Positions 34,131 to 43,635 of a DNA stretch of 64,000 nt are shown piece by piece. The notes beneath the pieces are model-generated. The model made no database searches. It was not told the DNA's origin and was given only the letters and a program-made list of their open reading frames with translations. This stretch comes from Salimicrobium humidisoli. GTDB taxonomy: Bacteria; Bacillota; Bacilli; Bacillales; Halobacillaceae. Both the position numbers and the translations under genes were made by a program. The stretch lies in assembly GCF_002295105.1 (NCBI RefSeq), contig NZ_NSGH01000008.1, forward strand, positions 1 to 64,000, in the 5' to 3' direction. Within the stretch, counting starts at the first letter, position 1. The number at the start of each line of letters is the position of its first letter.

Positions 34131-35525
34131 ATGTCTGTAGACTTGACACCACAGAAGATTGTAGAAAAACTGGATCAGTATATCATCGGTCAGAAAGAAG
34201 CTAAGAAATCCGTGGCGATTGCGCTGAGAAACAGGTATCGGAGAATGCAGCTGGATGAAGATATGCGCAAAGAGATAGTCCCGAAAAACATCCTCATGAT
34301 TGGACCGACCGGAGTCGGGAAAACCGAAGTGGCGAGACGTCTGGCCAAGTTGACGAACGCCCCGTTCATCAAAGTGGAGGCCACAAAGTTTACGGAAGTG
34401 GGCTATGTAGGCCGGGATGTGGAATCGATGGTCAGAGATCTCGTAGAAGCCTCAATCCGGGTCGTGAAGGAAGAGAAGACAGAAGGCGTGCAGAAGAAAG
34501 CGGAAAAACAGGCAGACAAGCGTCTCGTAAAACTTCTTGTTCCTTCTTCTTCGGAGAAGCAAGGACCATCGATGAAAAACCCGTTCGAAATGCTCTTCAA
34601 TCAGGACAATGAAGAGGAAGAAAAAGAAGAAAACGAAGCCCATGATACGAAAAACAAGCGTCAGACCGTTGAAAGGCAACTGAAAAACGGCGAACTGGAA
34701 GATGAAATGGTTACGATTGAAGTGGAAGAGTCCCAGGCCGGGGCGTTTGACATGTTCCAGGGTTCGGGTATGGACCAGATGGGAATGAATATGCAGGATG
34801 CTTTCAGTCAGTTCATGCCGAACAAAAAGAAAAAGCGTAAGCTGGCAGTAAAGGATGCCAGGAAAGTGCTTGCCCAGGAAGAAGCCCAGAAAATGATCGA
34901 CATGGATGAAGTAAACCAGGAAGCTGTGAACAGGGTGGAGCAGTCCGGGATGATCTTCATAGACGAAATAGATAAAGTAGCTGCAAAGGGAGAATCCCAG
35001 GGTAACGTCTCCCGGGAAGGCGTACAGAGAGATATCCTTCCGATCGTCGAAGGCTCCACAATTATGACGAAGCACGGAGCGGTTTCCACCGATCATATAT
35101 TGTTTATCGCTGCCGGTGCTTTTCATATGTCGAAGCCGTCGGATCTGATACCGGAATTACAGGGGCGCTTCCCGATTCGCGTGGAACTGCACAAACTGAG
35201 CGTCGAGGATTTCGAGAATATTCTGAAGGAACCTCAGAATGCATTGTTGAAGCAGTATAAAGCACTTCTTTCGACAGAAGGTATCGAAATCAACTTTACT
35301 CCCGAAGCGATTACGAGACTTGCGGAAATTGCGGCTACCGTTAACAGGGACACGGATAATATAGGGGCCCGCCGGCTCCACACTATTCTGGAAAAGCTTC
35401 TCGAGGATCTGTCGTTTGAAGCTCCCGAAGTGACGATGGAAACCATTGAAATCACGCCGCAGTACGTGGACAGCAAACTGTCTGCGATTGTAGATGACAA
35501 AGATTTAAGCAGATTTATACTTTAA
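34131..35525 (+). CDS. hslU: ATP-dependent protease ATPase subunit HslU (ClpY)
   Basis: Unfoldase ring of HslUV. The 464-residue AAA+ protein has Walker A GPTGVGKT (residues 58-65), the [14 protein letters not shown] pore-loop segment (about 90-103), a long acidic and charged I domain (about 105-245, with an EEEEKEENE run), Walker [11 protein letters not shown] (about 274-283), and the C-terminal sensor-2 region ([16 protein letters not shown]). The C terminus ends DLSRFIL, the family tail that docks into HslV. ATG 34131 follows AAAGGAGG. Confidence 0.97.
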   Translation: MSVDLTPQKIVEKLDQYIIGQKEAKKSVAIALRNRYRRMQLDEDMRKEIVPKNILMIGPTGVGKTEVARRLAKLTNAPFIKVEATKFTEVGYVGRDVESMVRDLVEASIRVVKEEKTEGVQKKAEKQADKRLVKLLVPSSSEKQGPSMKNPFEMLFNQDNEEEEKEENEAHDTKNKRQTVERQLKNGELEDEMVTIEVEESQAGAFDMFQGSGMDQMGMNMQDAFSQFMPNKKKKRKLAVKDARKVLAQEEAQKMIDMDEVNQEAVNRVEQSGMIFIDEIDKVAAKGESQGNVSREGVQRDILPIVEGSTIMTKHGAVSTDHILFIAAGAFHMSKPSDLIPELQGRFPIRVELHKLSVEDFENILKEPQNALLKQYKALLSTEGIEINFTPEAITRLAEIAATVNRDTDNIGARRLHTILEKLLEDLSFEAPEVTMETIEITPQYVDSKLSAIVDDKDLSRFIL

Positions 35526-35541
35526 GACTGGAGGAATGAAA

Positions 35542-36321
35542 ATGAACTTGCTAGAACGTACAAGAAAAATAAACGCTATGCTGCAAACTACTACAGGGAA
35601 ATCAGTGGACTTCAACGATATGTCCGCTACGCTCAGAGACGTAATCGGGGCTAATATTTTCGTTGTAAGCCGGAGAGGAAAGCTGCTCGGTTTTGCAATC
35701 AAACAGGAAATCGAAAACGAACGCATGAATTCCATGCTTTCCAACCGTCAATTCCCTGCGGACTATACGGATAGTCTCTTTAATATCCAGGAGACTACGT
35801 CGAACCTGGATATTGAAAGCCGATATACAGCTTTTCCGGAGGAGAACAAAGATCTGTTCGAAGAAGGTTTGACGACTATTTGCCCGATTATCGGCGGAGG
35901 CCAGCGTCTGGGAACGCTGATTCTCAGCAGACTTGACCAGAGTTTCAATGAAGATGATCTGTTGCTCGCTGAATATGGATCCACTGTAGTAGGTATGGAA
36001 ATTCTTCACGAAAAAACAGAAGAAATAGAGGAAGATGCAAGGAACAAAGCTGTCGTCCAGATGGCTGTAAGCTCTCTTTCCTATAGTGAACTTGAAGCAA
36101 TTGAGCACATCTTCGAAGAACTTGAAGGGAAGGAAGGCCTGCTCGTTGCCAGTAAAATTGCAGACCGCGTCGGTATTACCCGTTCCGTTATCGTAAATGC
36201 TCTGCGTAAGCTTGAAAGTGCCGGAGTAATCGAGTCTCGCTCTCTCGGAATGAAGGGGACTTATATTAAAGTGCTGAATGATAATTTCCTGCTCGAACTG
36301 CAAAGACTTAAAACCGACTGA
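35542..36321 (+). CDS. codY: GTP-sensing transcriptional pleiotropic repressor CodY
   Basis: CodY senses branched-chain amino acids and GTP and represses stationary-phase, nitrogen and often motility genes. The 259-residue length equals B. subtilis CodY. The N-terminal GAF domain runs from about residue 1 to 155 ([31 protein letters not shown]), and the C-terminal winged helix has [21 protein letters not shown] (about 203-223) and [17 protein letters not shown] 35542 is chosen over 35536 because the CTGGAGG site is spaced from it. A terminator follows, then the flagellar operon. Confidence 0.98.
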   Translation: MNLLERTRKINAMLQTTTGKSVDFNDMSATLRDVIGANIFVVSRRGKLLGFAIKQEIENERMNSMLSNRQFPADYTDSLFNIQETTSNLDIESRYTAFPEENKDLFEEGLTTICPIIGGGQRLGTLILSRLDQSFNEDDLLLAEYGSTVVGMEILHEKTEEIEEDARNKAVVQMAVSSLSYSELEAIEHIFEELEGKEGLLVASKIADRVGITRSVIVNALRKLESAGVIESRSLGMKGTYIKVLNDNFLLELQRLKTD

Positions 36322-36368
36322 TAGATATACGACCGTCGAACAATTCAATACGATTCATTCCACTGAAT

Positions 36369-36409
36369 GCCACAAAGCAGACTTTAACATCTGGTTTGTG
36401 GCTTTTTTT
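36369..36409 (+). terminator. Rho-independent terminator of codY
   Basis: GCCACAAA pairs with TTTGTGGC, and inside it CAGA pairs with TCTG with a bulge on each side; seven T residues follow. It ends the xerC-hslVU-codY transcript. Confidence 0.9.
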
Positions 36410-36476
36410 ATATATAAAGGGGCTTTCACGCCTGTTTTCACAGATGTAATATCCGGTGAAAATTGCTAATTTAAGC

Positions 36477-36491
36477 TATTTTGAAAAAAAT
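36477..36491 (+). promoter_or_regulatory. Candidate CodY box at the flagellar operon promoter
   Basis: TATTTTGAAAAAAAT matches the CodY motif AATTTTCWGAAAATT at 11 of 15 positions and overlaps the -35 of the predicted SigA promoter. CodY is known to repress the fla/che operon in B. subtilis at this position, which supports the call. A-rich sequence makes chance matches easy. Confidence 0.4.
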
Positions 36492-36509
36492 TACAAAAAA
36501 ACGTTTATT
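36481..36509 (+). promoter_or_regulatory. SigA-type promoter for the flagellar operon
   Basis: TTGAAA (36481-36486), 17-base spacer, TTTATT (36504-36509). The surrounding region is very A/T-rich. It lies about 175 bases before flgB; together with the next entry it accounts for most of the signal in the 360-base codY-flgB gap. No gene is seen in that gap. Confidence 0.5.
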
Positions 36510-36513
36510 TTTA

Positions 36514-36540
36514 TTAATAATTGTGGGAAAATGACGATAA
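36514..36540 (+). promoter_or_regulatory. Possible SigD promoter for the flagellar operon
   Basis: TTAA (36514-36517), 15 bases, then GACGATAA (36533-36540), compared with the SigD consensus TAAA-N15-GCCGATAT. Nine of 12 positions match. B. subtilis has a SigD promoter at the same place that feeds back on the operon, which encodes SigD itself. Confidence 0.45.
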
Positions 36541-36683
36541 GGAAGGTTTGCTTTTAAGACGAGGTCTTAACTAAGCGGAATAATTCGGTCACGTTTGAAA
36601 TCATACGGCTAAAAAGTCTCTTGCACCGTTTTTTTAAAAAAAAGGCGATAAAAGCGGCTGATTACATTGATAGGGGTGAAAAA

Positions 36684-37070
36684 TTGCAGTTATTCAATAA
36701 TACTTTTAACGTATTAGAAAATTCATTGAATTACGCCACGGCAAAAAACCGGGCAATTTCAAACAATATATCCAACGTGGATACTCCCGGGTATAAATCA
36801 AAGGATGTGTCGTTTGGAAATGTTCTTAATGGAGCACTTGAAGCCGAGCGTACCAATGCGAGACATCTTTCGTTCAGCGAAGGACAAAAAGCAGGTTATC
36901 ACAAATTCGAACGATCCGGGACTACATATAACCATAATGGAAATAATGTGGATATAGACAAAGAAATGACGGAGCTTGCGAATAATCAGATTTATTACCA
37001 GGCACTTGTCGATCGGATGAGCGGTAAATTCCGATCCCTTGAAAATGTTATCAAAGGAGGAGGTGCCTGA
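36684..37070 (+). CDS. flgB: Flagellar basal-body rod protein FlgB
   Basis: Proximal rod component. The 128-residue product begins at TTG 36684 (MQLFNNTFNVLENSLNYAT), five bases after an AGGGGTG site; a longer frame starting at 36621 lacks a ribosome binding site and family similarity. The rod-protein signature NNISNVDTPGYKSKDVSF is at about residues 27-44 and the C-terminal helix with YQALVDRMSGKFRSL is present. It overlaps flgC by one base and is the first gene of the operon. Confidence 0.94.
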   Translation: MQLFNNTFNVLENSLNYATAKNRAISNNISNVDTPGYKSKDVSFGNVLNGALEAERTNARHLSFSEGQKAGYHKFERSGTTYNHNGNNVDIDKEMTELANNQIYYQALVDRMSGKFRSLENVIKGGGA

Positions 37071-37525
37071 TGAGTATATTCCATTCCATCAATAACAGTG
37101 CCAGTGGTCTGACGGCGCAGAGGCTGCGGATGGATCTGGCTTCTTCCAACATAGCGAACGCCGATTCTACACGGGCGACCCTCAATGAACAGGGGGAATG
37201 GGAACCGTATCGTCGTAAAATGGCCGTCCTTGAACCAGGTCAACAATCTTTCCGTTCATACCTGAATCATGCGTCGGGGAAAACTTCAGGGCAGGGAACG
37301 GGCGTGCGTGCCACAAAAATAACAGAAGATGACGAACCTTTCAAAAACGTATACCGGCCGGAGCACCCGGATGCAGATGAAGACGGGTATGTGCAGATGC
37401 CGAACGTCGATCCTTTAAGGGAAATGACGGAACTTATGAGTGCTACAAGGTCTTACGAGGCTAACATCACTTCCATGAACGCGTCGAAAAGCATGCTGAT
37501 GAAAGCTCTTGAAATAGGAAGATAG
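37070..37525 (+). CDS. flgC: Flagellar basal-body rod protein FlgC
   Basis: Second proximal rod protein. The 151-residue product has the N-terminal rod motif MDLASSNIANADSTR (about residues 22-36), the MPNVDPLREMTELMSATRSYEANI segment near the C terminus that is typical of FlgC, and the terminal helix SMLMKALEIGR. Its ATG overlaps the flgB stop and follows AAAGGAGGAGGTG. Confidence 0.96.
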   Translation: MSIFHSINNSASGLTAQRLRMDLASSNIANADSTRATLNEQGEWEPYRRKMAVLEPGQQSFRSYLNHASGKTSGQGTGVRATKITEDDEPFKNVYRPEHPDADEDGYVQMPNVDPLREMTELMSATRSYEANITSMNASKSMLMKALEIGR

Positions 37526-37536
37526 GAGGCGGAGAT

Positions 37537-37830
37537 ATGGTAAACCCGATAAACGGATTGCCCCAGATAGCAGTACGCGATATTTCCGGACCGTCAGCTT
37601 CCGAGGTCCACTCGAAGTTCGGGGATAGTTTGAAGAACGCTATCGACGGAGTGAATAACGCGCAGGTTGAATCGAATGAAATGACTAAAGCGCTGGCCCG
37701 CGGCGAGGTGGACAATTTACACAACGTAATGATCACTTCTCAGAAAGCAAGCATCATGATGTCTACTGCCACAGAAGTTCAGTCCAAAGTGATTGAGGCC
37801 TATAAAGAAGTGATGAGAATGCAAGTGTAG
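37537..37830 (+). CDS. fliE: Flagellar hook-basal body complex protein FliE
   Basis: FliE links the MS ring to the rod. The 97-residue product has the family C terminus NLHNVMITSQKASIMMSTATEVQSKVIEAYKEVMRMQV, abbreviated here by its key segments VMITSQKAS and AYKEVMRMQ. ATG 37537 follows a GGAGGCGGAG site, 11 bases after flgC. Confidence 0.95.
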   Translation: MVNPINGLPQIAVRDISGPSASEVHSKFGDSLKNAIDGVNNAQVESNEMTKALARGEVDNLHNVMITSQKASIMMSTATEVQSKVIEAYKEVMRMQV

Positions 37831-37879
37831 ATTCTGACAAACAAATACGAATATATGGTTGTTTTTTGTGGGGGCTAAT

Positions 37880-39475
37880 ATGAACGAGAAATTTAACGAT
37901 TTTAAAAATAAAGCGAATGCTTACTGGAGAGATAGGTCAAAAGGGCAAAAAAGACTGATGGTCGGATCAGTTTTTGCTCTTTTGTTCATTATAGTAGTTA
38001 TTAGTATTTTTGCTTCCAGAACGAATATGGTCCCACTCTATCAGGAACTTTCCCAGTCGGAAGTAGGACAGGTGAAAGGGGAGCTTGAAGCCCGGGGAAT
38101 AGAATATGAGATAACGGACGGCGGTACAACCATCAGCGTACCCGCCGAGAATGCAGAATCTCTTCTCGTGGACCTGGCAGCGGCCGGGATCCCGGAGAGC
38201 GGGAACATCGATTACAGTTTCTTCAGTAATAACGTGTCCTGGGGGATGACGGATAATGAATTCGATATGATCCGTGTCGACTCCATGCAGACGGAACTCG
38301 CCGCCCTCATGAGCAGCATCGAGGGGATCAATGATGCAAAAGTGATGATCAACATTCCGGAAGAAGAAGTATTCGTCTCGGACGATCAGCAGCAGACGTC
38401 GGCTTCCATTGTAGTGAACACGGAACCCGGACACCGCCTGGAGGCGGGACAGGTGGAAGCATTGTATAATCTGGCATCAAAATCCGTGCCCAATCTTACC
38501 AATGAAAATATAGCTATTATGGATCAGAATTTCGAATATTATGATTCCGAAAGTTCTGATGCAGTAGCCGGAGCTGCAGATTATACTCAGCAGCAGGATA
38601 CTAAAAAGCAGATAGAACGGGATATACAGCAGCGTGTGCAGAAAATGCTCGGCGCCATGATGGGCCCCGGGAAAGCGGTGACGAGTGTCACTGCGGACAT
38701 CGACTTCACTCAGGAAAAGCGTAAGGAAGAACTTGTCGAATCCGTAAATCCGGATGAAATGGAAGGGCTTCCTGTCAGTATAGAAAAGATCGAAGAAGCC
38801 TATACCGGAGGAGCAGCCCCTGGGGGCGTGGCAGGATCAGGCGATGAAGACGTACAGAATTACCCTGGAGAAGATGGAGAGGGACAGGGTGATTATGAAA
38901 TGACGAAAGAAACGGTTAATAATGAGTTCAATCGCATTTATAAGGATATAGAGGAAAGTCCTTTCAAAATCAGGGATCTCGGTATACAGGTAGCGGTGGA
39001 TACTGCCAGCGGCCAGAATGAAAACGGGGAAATCGAATATTTGACGGAAGCCGAACAGGAAGAGGTTTCCGGGGAAATTGATGCCCTGCTTAACTCGATG
39101 ATCAATACTTCAATCAATACTCAGTATGAAGAGAACGTAAATCCGGAAGACAGTGTCTCCATCGTTTTCCAGGAATTCCAGGGTGCTTCTTTCACGGAAG
39201 AAGAATCGAAGAAAATTCCGTTATGGATATACATCGTCGGAGGTCTTCTTACTCTTGGTCTTATCTTCTTAGTATTCAGAATTATCCGCAATCGCAGAAC
39301 CGAAGAAGAATATTATGAAGAAACAGCACCAGCACCGGCCGTTTCCGAACCGTTACCTGACATGGACGATCGGGATGATGAAGCAGCCAGAAGGAAAAAG
39401 CAGCTTGAACTCATGGCAAAAGAAAATCCGGAAGATTTTGCTAAGTTATTGCGAACCTGGATTTCGGAAGATTAA
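37880..39475 (+). CDS. fliF: Flagellar MS-ring protein FliF
   Basis: FliF builds the membrane-embedded MS ring on which the motor and export gate assemble. The 531-residue product has two membrane spans, near residues 27-46 (VFALLFIIVVISIFA) and 448-468 (PLWIYIVGGLLTLG), flanking a large extracytoplasmic part with ring-building motifs such as VPLYQELSQSEVGQV. The acidic cytoplasmic tail ends with ENPEDFAKLLRTWISED, the FliG-binding end. ATG 37880 has GGGGGC upstream; the frame is open seven codons earlier. Confidence 0.95.
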   Translation: MNEKFNDFKNKANAYWRDRSKGQKRLMVGSVFALLFIIVVISIFASRTNMVPLYQELSQSEVGQVKGELEARGIEYEITDGGTTISVPAENAESLLVDLAAAGIPESGNIDYSFFSNNVSWGMTDNEFDMIRVDSMQTELAALMSSIEGINDAKVMINIPEEEVFVSDDQQQTSASIVVNTEPGHRLEAGQVEALYNLASKSVPNLTNENIAIMDQNFEYYDSESSDAVAGAADYTQQQDTKKQIERDIQQRVQKMLGAMMGPGKAVTSVTADIDFTQEKRKEELVESVNPDEMEGLPVSIEKIEEAYTGGAAPGGVAGSGDEDVQNYPGEDGEGQGDYEMTKETVNNEFNRIYKDIEESPFKIRDLGIQVAVDTASGQNENGEIEYLTEAEQEEVSGEIDALLNSMINTSINTQYEENVNPEDSVSIVFQEFQGASFTEEESKKIPLWIYIVGGLLTLGLIFLVFRIIRNRRTEEEYYEETAPAPAVSEPLPDMDDRDDEAARRKKQLELMAKENPEDFAKLLRTWISED

Positions 39476-39487
39476 GGAGGTGGCTGA

Positions 39488-40495
39488 ATGCCGCAGAAAA
39501 AGCTCTCGGGTAAACAGAAGGCGGCTGCCTTACTTATATCGCTAGGTCCGGACGTAGCCGCCCAGGTCTATAAACATTTAAGTGAAGAAGAAATGGAACA
39601 GCTGACGCTTGAAATATCTTCCGTACAGAAAGTGGACAGTGCTCAGAAAGAAGAAATTGTCGAACAATTTCATAAGATCGCCCTCGCCCAGGACTACATT
39701 TCACAGGGCGGGATTTCTTATGCGAAAGAAGTTCTGGAAAAAGCCGTCGGAAGTGACGAGGCCTCGAATATCCTGAGCCGACTCACTTCCTCCCTTCAGG
39801 TAAAACCTTTTGATTTTGCGAGAAAAGCGGAACCTGCTCAGGTACTCAACTTCATCCAGAATGAACACCCCCAGACTATAGCTTTAGTTCTCTCATACCT
39901 GGATGCATCTCAGGCCGGCCAGATTCTGTCCGAGCTACCGCAGGAAGTACAGGCGGACATTGCGCGCAGAATAGCCACGATGGATTCCACTTCGCCGGAA
40001 GTTATTTATGAAGTGGAACAGATACTTGAAAATAAGCTGTCGGCCACGTTAACGAATAACTATACCGAAACCGGCGGTATAGAGGCTGTAGTGGAAGTAC
40101 TGAACGGAGTGGATCGAAGTTCGGAGAAGACCATCCTGGATGCACTTGAAGCCCGGGACCCTGAACTTGCAGAAGAAATTAAGAAACGGATGTTTGTCTT
40201 CGAAGACATAGTAACGCTCGATAACCGTGGAATACAACGGGTGATCAGAGAGGTTAACGGCGAAGATTTACAGCTGTCTCTCAAAGTTGCGAGTGACGAA
40301 GTACAGGAAGTGGTGTTTGAGAACATGTCGGAAAGAATGGTTGAGAATTTCAGGGAAGAAATGGAAATTATGGGCCCTGTCCGCCTGAAAGATGTCGAAG
40401 AAGCCCAGACGAGAGTGGTGGGCACTATCAGACAACTTGAAGAGATAGGTGAAATCGTCATCGCCCGCGGAGGAGGAGATGACATCATTGTCTAA
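39488..40495 (+). CDS. fliG: Flagellar motor switch protein FliG
   Basis: FliG sits under the MS ring and turns stator work into rotation. The 335-residue protein has the N-terminal FliF-binding domain (KAAALLISLGPDVAAQVYKHL), the middle domain with EHPQTIALVLSYL (the EHPQ motif binds FliM), and the C-terminal domain with the charged torque helix region (VLDA..; VFEDIVTLDNRGIQRVIREV). ATG 39488 has an AAGGAGGTGG site. The fliH ribosome binding site is inside its 3' end. Confidence 0.97.
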   Translation: MPQKKLSGKQKAAALLISLGPDVAAQVYKHLSEEEMEQLTLEISSVQKVDSAQKEEIVEQFHKIALAQDYISQGGISYAKEVLEKAVGSDEASNILSRLTSSLQVKPFDFARKAEPAQVLNFIQNEHPQTIALVLSYLDASQAGQILSELPQEVQADIARRIATMDSTSPEVIYEVEQILENKLSATLTNNYTETGGIEAVVEVLNGVDRSSEKTILDALEARDPELAEEIKKRMFVFEDIVTLDNRGIQRVIREVNGEDLQLSLKVASDEVQEVVFENMSERMVENFREEMEIMGPVRLKDVEEAQTRVVGTIRQLEEIGEIVIARGGGDDIIV

Positions 40496-41216
40496 ACGTA
40501 TCATACCCATCCGCTCTTTCTCTGCGGGTGAAGGGCACTCACGCGGAAATGAAGAGCGGTTGGCGGCAAAAAGTGAAGAAATCATGCAGAGAGAAGAGGA
40601 AGCCGAATCTTTTTTTGAACAAAGAAAACAGCAGGCAGAGAAACTGCTGAACGGTGCGAAGGCCCGGGCAGAAAGAGAAAGAGAGGCCCTTGAGGAAGAA
40701 AGGGAGGCCGTTTTTGCAGCAGCCAGAGAAGAGGCATACGAATCAGGTTACACCGAAGGGATGCAGCAGGCCGAAGCAAGGTACGACTCATTAATTGCAA
40801 AACTGAATAATCTTATCGACCAGGCTGAAGAAGAGCGGATGGATAAAATTAAGAGTGCCGAAATGGACGTGCTGCATATTGCCATGCACGCAGCCAAAAA
40901 TATACTCGGGCAATCGCTTCAGGACCATCCTGAACAGTTCCAGCATCTGGTCGCTGAAGCCGTGAAAGAAGTGGCCGATCAGCCGGCTGTTTCTATTTAT
41001 GTACATCCCGATTTTTATGAACAGGTAGCTGTATACCGGGAGGAGCTCAGAAAAACTATTAATTCCGAAGCCCACGTTTCCGTTTATGTTAAACATTTCG
41101 ATGATCCACTGGATTGCTATGTCGAATCACCTTTCGGAAGGATAGATGCAAGTGTCGACAGTCAGCTGGATCTGATCAGAAAAGCGGTCATTGAGCTTGT
41201 TAAGGAAGGTGAATGA
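40488..41216 (+). CDS. fliH: Flagellar assembly protein FliH
   Basis: FliH regulates the FliI ATPase at the export gate. The 242-residue protein is mostly a Glu/Arg/Gln-rich helix (about residues 22-110, with REREALEEEREAV) followed by the FliH/VATPase-E-like C-terminal domain (VLHIAMHAAKNILGQSL to the end). TTG 40488 is chosen because AGGAGGAG ends nine bases upstream; ATG 40479 directly abuts that site. The gene overlaps the end of fliG by eight bases, giving translational coupling. Confidence 0.88.
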   Translation: MSKRIIPIRSFSAGEGHSRGNEERLAAKSEEIMQREEEAESFFEQRKQQAEKLLNGAKARAEREREALEEEREAVFAAAREEAYESGYTEGMQQAEARYDSLIAKLNNLIDQAEEERMDKIKSAEMDVLHIAMHAAKNILGQSLQDHPEQFQHLVAEAVKEVADQPAVSIYVHPDFYEQVAVYREELRKTINSEAHVSVYVKHFDDPLDCYVESPFGRIDASVDSQLDLIRKAVIELVKEGE

Positions 41217-41217
41217 A

Positions 41218-42534
41218 ATGGATATAACGGCAGTCACCGAAGAAATATCTCACGTGCAAAGGTATAAGCATTATGGGAGGATTCACAGAGTGGTAGGACT
41301 GATGGTGGAATCGAAAGGACCGGAGGCTTCCATAGGTGATGTGTGCTATATCCATTGTCCGAAGGCGGAAAACGGGATGATCCTGTCGGAAGTTGTAGGA
41401 TTTCAGGGAGAGAACATACTGTTGATGCCCTATCAGGAGATGGTTGAAATCAAACCGGGAAGCCTTGTGGAAGCTACCCACAGCCCCCTGAATATTAAAG
41501 TCGGCAGGGGCTTCATCGGTTCAGTGCTGAACGCGCTCGGAGCACCGATGGATGGAAGTGACCACCCCCTCGGACTCGATAAATTCAAAACGAACCATTC
41601 TCCTCCGAACCCTCTTTCCCGCCCGAGGATCAGAGAGCCTATCGAACTCGGAGTAAGGGCCATAGACAGTCTGTTGACCGTCGGGAAAGGGCAGAGGATA
41701 GGTATTTTTGCTGGGAGCGGTGTCGGGAAAAGTACGCTGCTCGGTATGATAGCGCGTAACAGCTCGGCAGATATTAACGTGATAGCCCTTATAGGGGAGC
41801 GGGGCAGAGAAGTGAGGGAATTTTTGGAGAACGATCTCGGGAAAGAAGGGCTTGAACGTTCAATCGTTGTCGTGGCTACCTCAGATCAGCCGGCTCTGCT
41901 CAGGCAAAAGGGAGCGTATACGGCCACAGCCATCAGTGAATATTTCAGATCTCTCGGATACGATGTGAATTTAATGATGGATTCGGTGACCAGGGTCGCA
42001 ATGGCTCAGCGGGAAATCGGCCTCGCTACAGGAGAGCCGCCGACCACTAAAGGGTATACCCCTTCCGTGTTCGCTATGCTTCCAAAGCTGCTGGAACGGA
42101 CCGGGAGCAGTGCAGAGGGTACTATCACTGCTTTTTACACTGTACTCGTGGACGGAGACGACTTCAATGAACCTATATCGGACACTGTCCGGGGCATACT
42201 GGACGGCCATTTTATCCTTAACCGTAAAATAGCGGAGCAGGGGAGATATCCTGCACTGGACGTACTCAGTTCGGTAAGCAGAGTTATGAACCAGATCGTC
42301 ACCGAACGCCATCTGCAGACAGCGAAGCAGTTCCGCTCCCTGCTGTCGACGTACGAAGAGAATAAAGAATTAATTCAGATCGGCGCTTATAAAAAAGGGA
42401 GCAGCAAAAGTATTGATGCGGCTATCGGTAAGTACCCGGAACTGATTAATTTCCTTTCTCAGGAAACTATGGAAAAAGCACCTTACGAGCTGACAGTCGC
42501 AGAGCTTGAAGAATTGTTTCTGACAGATGGATGA
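41218..42534 (+). CDS. fliI: Flagellum-specific ATPase FliI
   Basis: Export ATPase related to F1-beta. The 438-residue length equals B. subtilis FliI. Walker A is AGSGVGKS (residues 165-172), the catalytic Glu is in LIGERGREV (about residue 190), and Walker B is VNLMMDSVTR. The segment GEPPTTKGYTPSVFAMLP is typical of type III ATPases. ATG 41218 follows AAGGAAGGTG and is one base after the fliH stop. Confidence 0.97.
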   Translation: MDITAVTEEISHVQRYKHYGRIHRVVGLMVESKGPEASIGDVCYIHCPKAENGMILSEVVGFQGENILLMPYQEMVEIKPGSLVEATHSPLNIKVGRGFIGSVLNALGAPMDGSDHPLGLDKFKTNHSPPNPLSRPRIREPIELGVRAIDSLLTVGKGQRIGIFAGSGVGKSTLLGMIARNSSADINVIALIGERGREVREFLENDLGKEGLERSIVVVATSDQPALLRQKGAYTATAISEYFRSLGYDVNLMMDSVTRVAMAQREIGLATGEPPTTKGYTPSVFAMLPKLLERTGSSAEGTITAFYTVLVDGDDFNEPISDTVRGILDGHFILNRKIAEQGRYPALDVLSSVSRVMNQIVTERHLQTAKQFRSLLSTYEENKELIQIGAYKKGSSKSIDAAIGKYPELINFLSQETMEKAPYELTVAELEELFLTDG

Positions 42535-42588
42535 TTTCAAAGACATAGTCCTCAGATAAAAGAAGCGTCTTTAGAAGGTGGAATAATA

Positions 42589-43035
42589 GTGAACATAAAT
42601 GCTTTTCTGAATTTGAAGAAATTCAAGGAACGGGAAAAAGATCAGATGCAAAAGAACTATCAGGCGGCCGTTGATACTTTTGAAGAAAAAGCGACGTCTC
42701 TGTACAACCTCCTGAAAGAAAAAGAGGAACTGGAGATGAAAATTGACGATAATCTTTCCGGGGGGATGGTGGACCTTTCGGCCATCCAGCATCATCAGTA
42801 CGCGGTACAAATGGTGGAAGATGAAGTGAAACAGCTCCATCCGCGGGTGCAGGAAGCAAGGTTCAAAATGAATGAGCTGGAAGATCAGCGTAATGAAGCG
42901 TTTAAACAGGTGAAGAAATATGAGAAGCTGATCGAGCTGAAAATAGAGGAACACAGCAGCTGGCTGAAAAAAGAGGAAGCCCGGGAAATGGACGAGATAT
43001 CTTTACAGCAATACTCAAACAGAGTGAACAGGTGA
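42589..43035 (+). CDS. fliJ: Flagellar export chaperone FliJ
   Basis: FliJ is the coiled-coil stalk that activates FliI and the export gate. The 148-residue product is almost wholly helical and highly charged (many Lys, Glu, Gln), with no Pro or Cys in the main body. GTG 42589 follows AGAAGGTGG. The position between fliI and the MotE-like gene is the usual one. Confidence 0.92.
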   Translation: MNINAFLNLKKFKEREKDQMQKNYQAAVDTFEEKATSLYNLLKEKEELEMKIDDNLSGGMVDLSAIQHHQYAVQMVEDEVKQLHPRVQEARFKMNELEDQRNEAFKQVKKYEKLIELKIEEHSSWLKKEEAREMDEISLQQYSNRVNR

Positions 43036-43039
43036 TGAG

Positions 43040-43615
43040 ATGAGCAGGAAGAACAATGAGGAACAGAAAGCCGGGAAATTACAATGGTTCTTTTTCGTTA
43101 TAGTAGTCCCCCTTATTTTTGTGGCCATTTTTACTATTGTTGTAATGAAGATGATGGGGATGAACGTATTGGAGGAAGCCGCCGACGTCGGCCGGAAAAT
43201 CCCGGGATTCACAGAAACGGATAATGCGCAAGAAGAGAAGCAGGACGAGCAGAAAAGCGCCGAGCTCGAATCGAAAGTGGAAAACTACAAAAAGGAAATC
43301 GAGGAGCTTAAAGGTACCGTTAAAGCCAGAGACAGTAAAATTGAAGATATGAAACAGGAAATAGCTACATTGGAAAGCAGTGTAACCGATAAAGAGGATA
43401 AGGAAGAAAATAAACAAAATACGAATGTTACAGAACTGGCGGGTTCCTTTGAAGAAATGGATCCTGAAAAAGCTGCTTCAATATCCGAAAATATGGAACT
43501 GGGTATTGTTGTACAGGTGCTGAGAGAAACGGAAAGTGAAGCCAGAGGAGAAATACTGGCCGCAATGGAGCCGGAAACCGGAGCAACTGTAGCTGAACTT
43601 CTGGCGACTGAATGA
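43040..43615 (+). CDS. ylxF: MotE-like / MgtE-N-like flagellar protein YlxF
   Basis: YlxF is an uncharacterised Bacillus flagellar-operon protein of the MotE/MgtE-N-terminal-like type. The 191-residue product has one membrane span near the N terminus (about residues 14-37, FFFVIVVPLIFVAIFTIVV), a coiled coil (about 72-125) and a C-terminal domain with repeats like FEEMDPEKAASISENM and AAMEPETGATVAELLA, which resemble MgtE N-domain repeats. ATG 43040 is five bases after the fliJ stop. Function is inferred from position only. Confidence 0.85.
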   Translation: MSRKNNEEQKAGKLQWFFFVIVVPLIFVAIFTIVVMKMMGMNVLEEAADVGRKIPGFTETDNAQEEKQDEQKSAELESKVENYKKEIEELKGTVKARDSKIEDMKQEIATLESSVTDKEDKEENKQNTNVTELAGSFEEMDPEKAASISENMELGIVVQVLRETESEARGEILAAMEPETGATVAELLATE

Positions 43616-43635
43616 ATTGAAAGGAGGTGAAAGTG

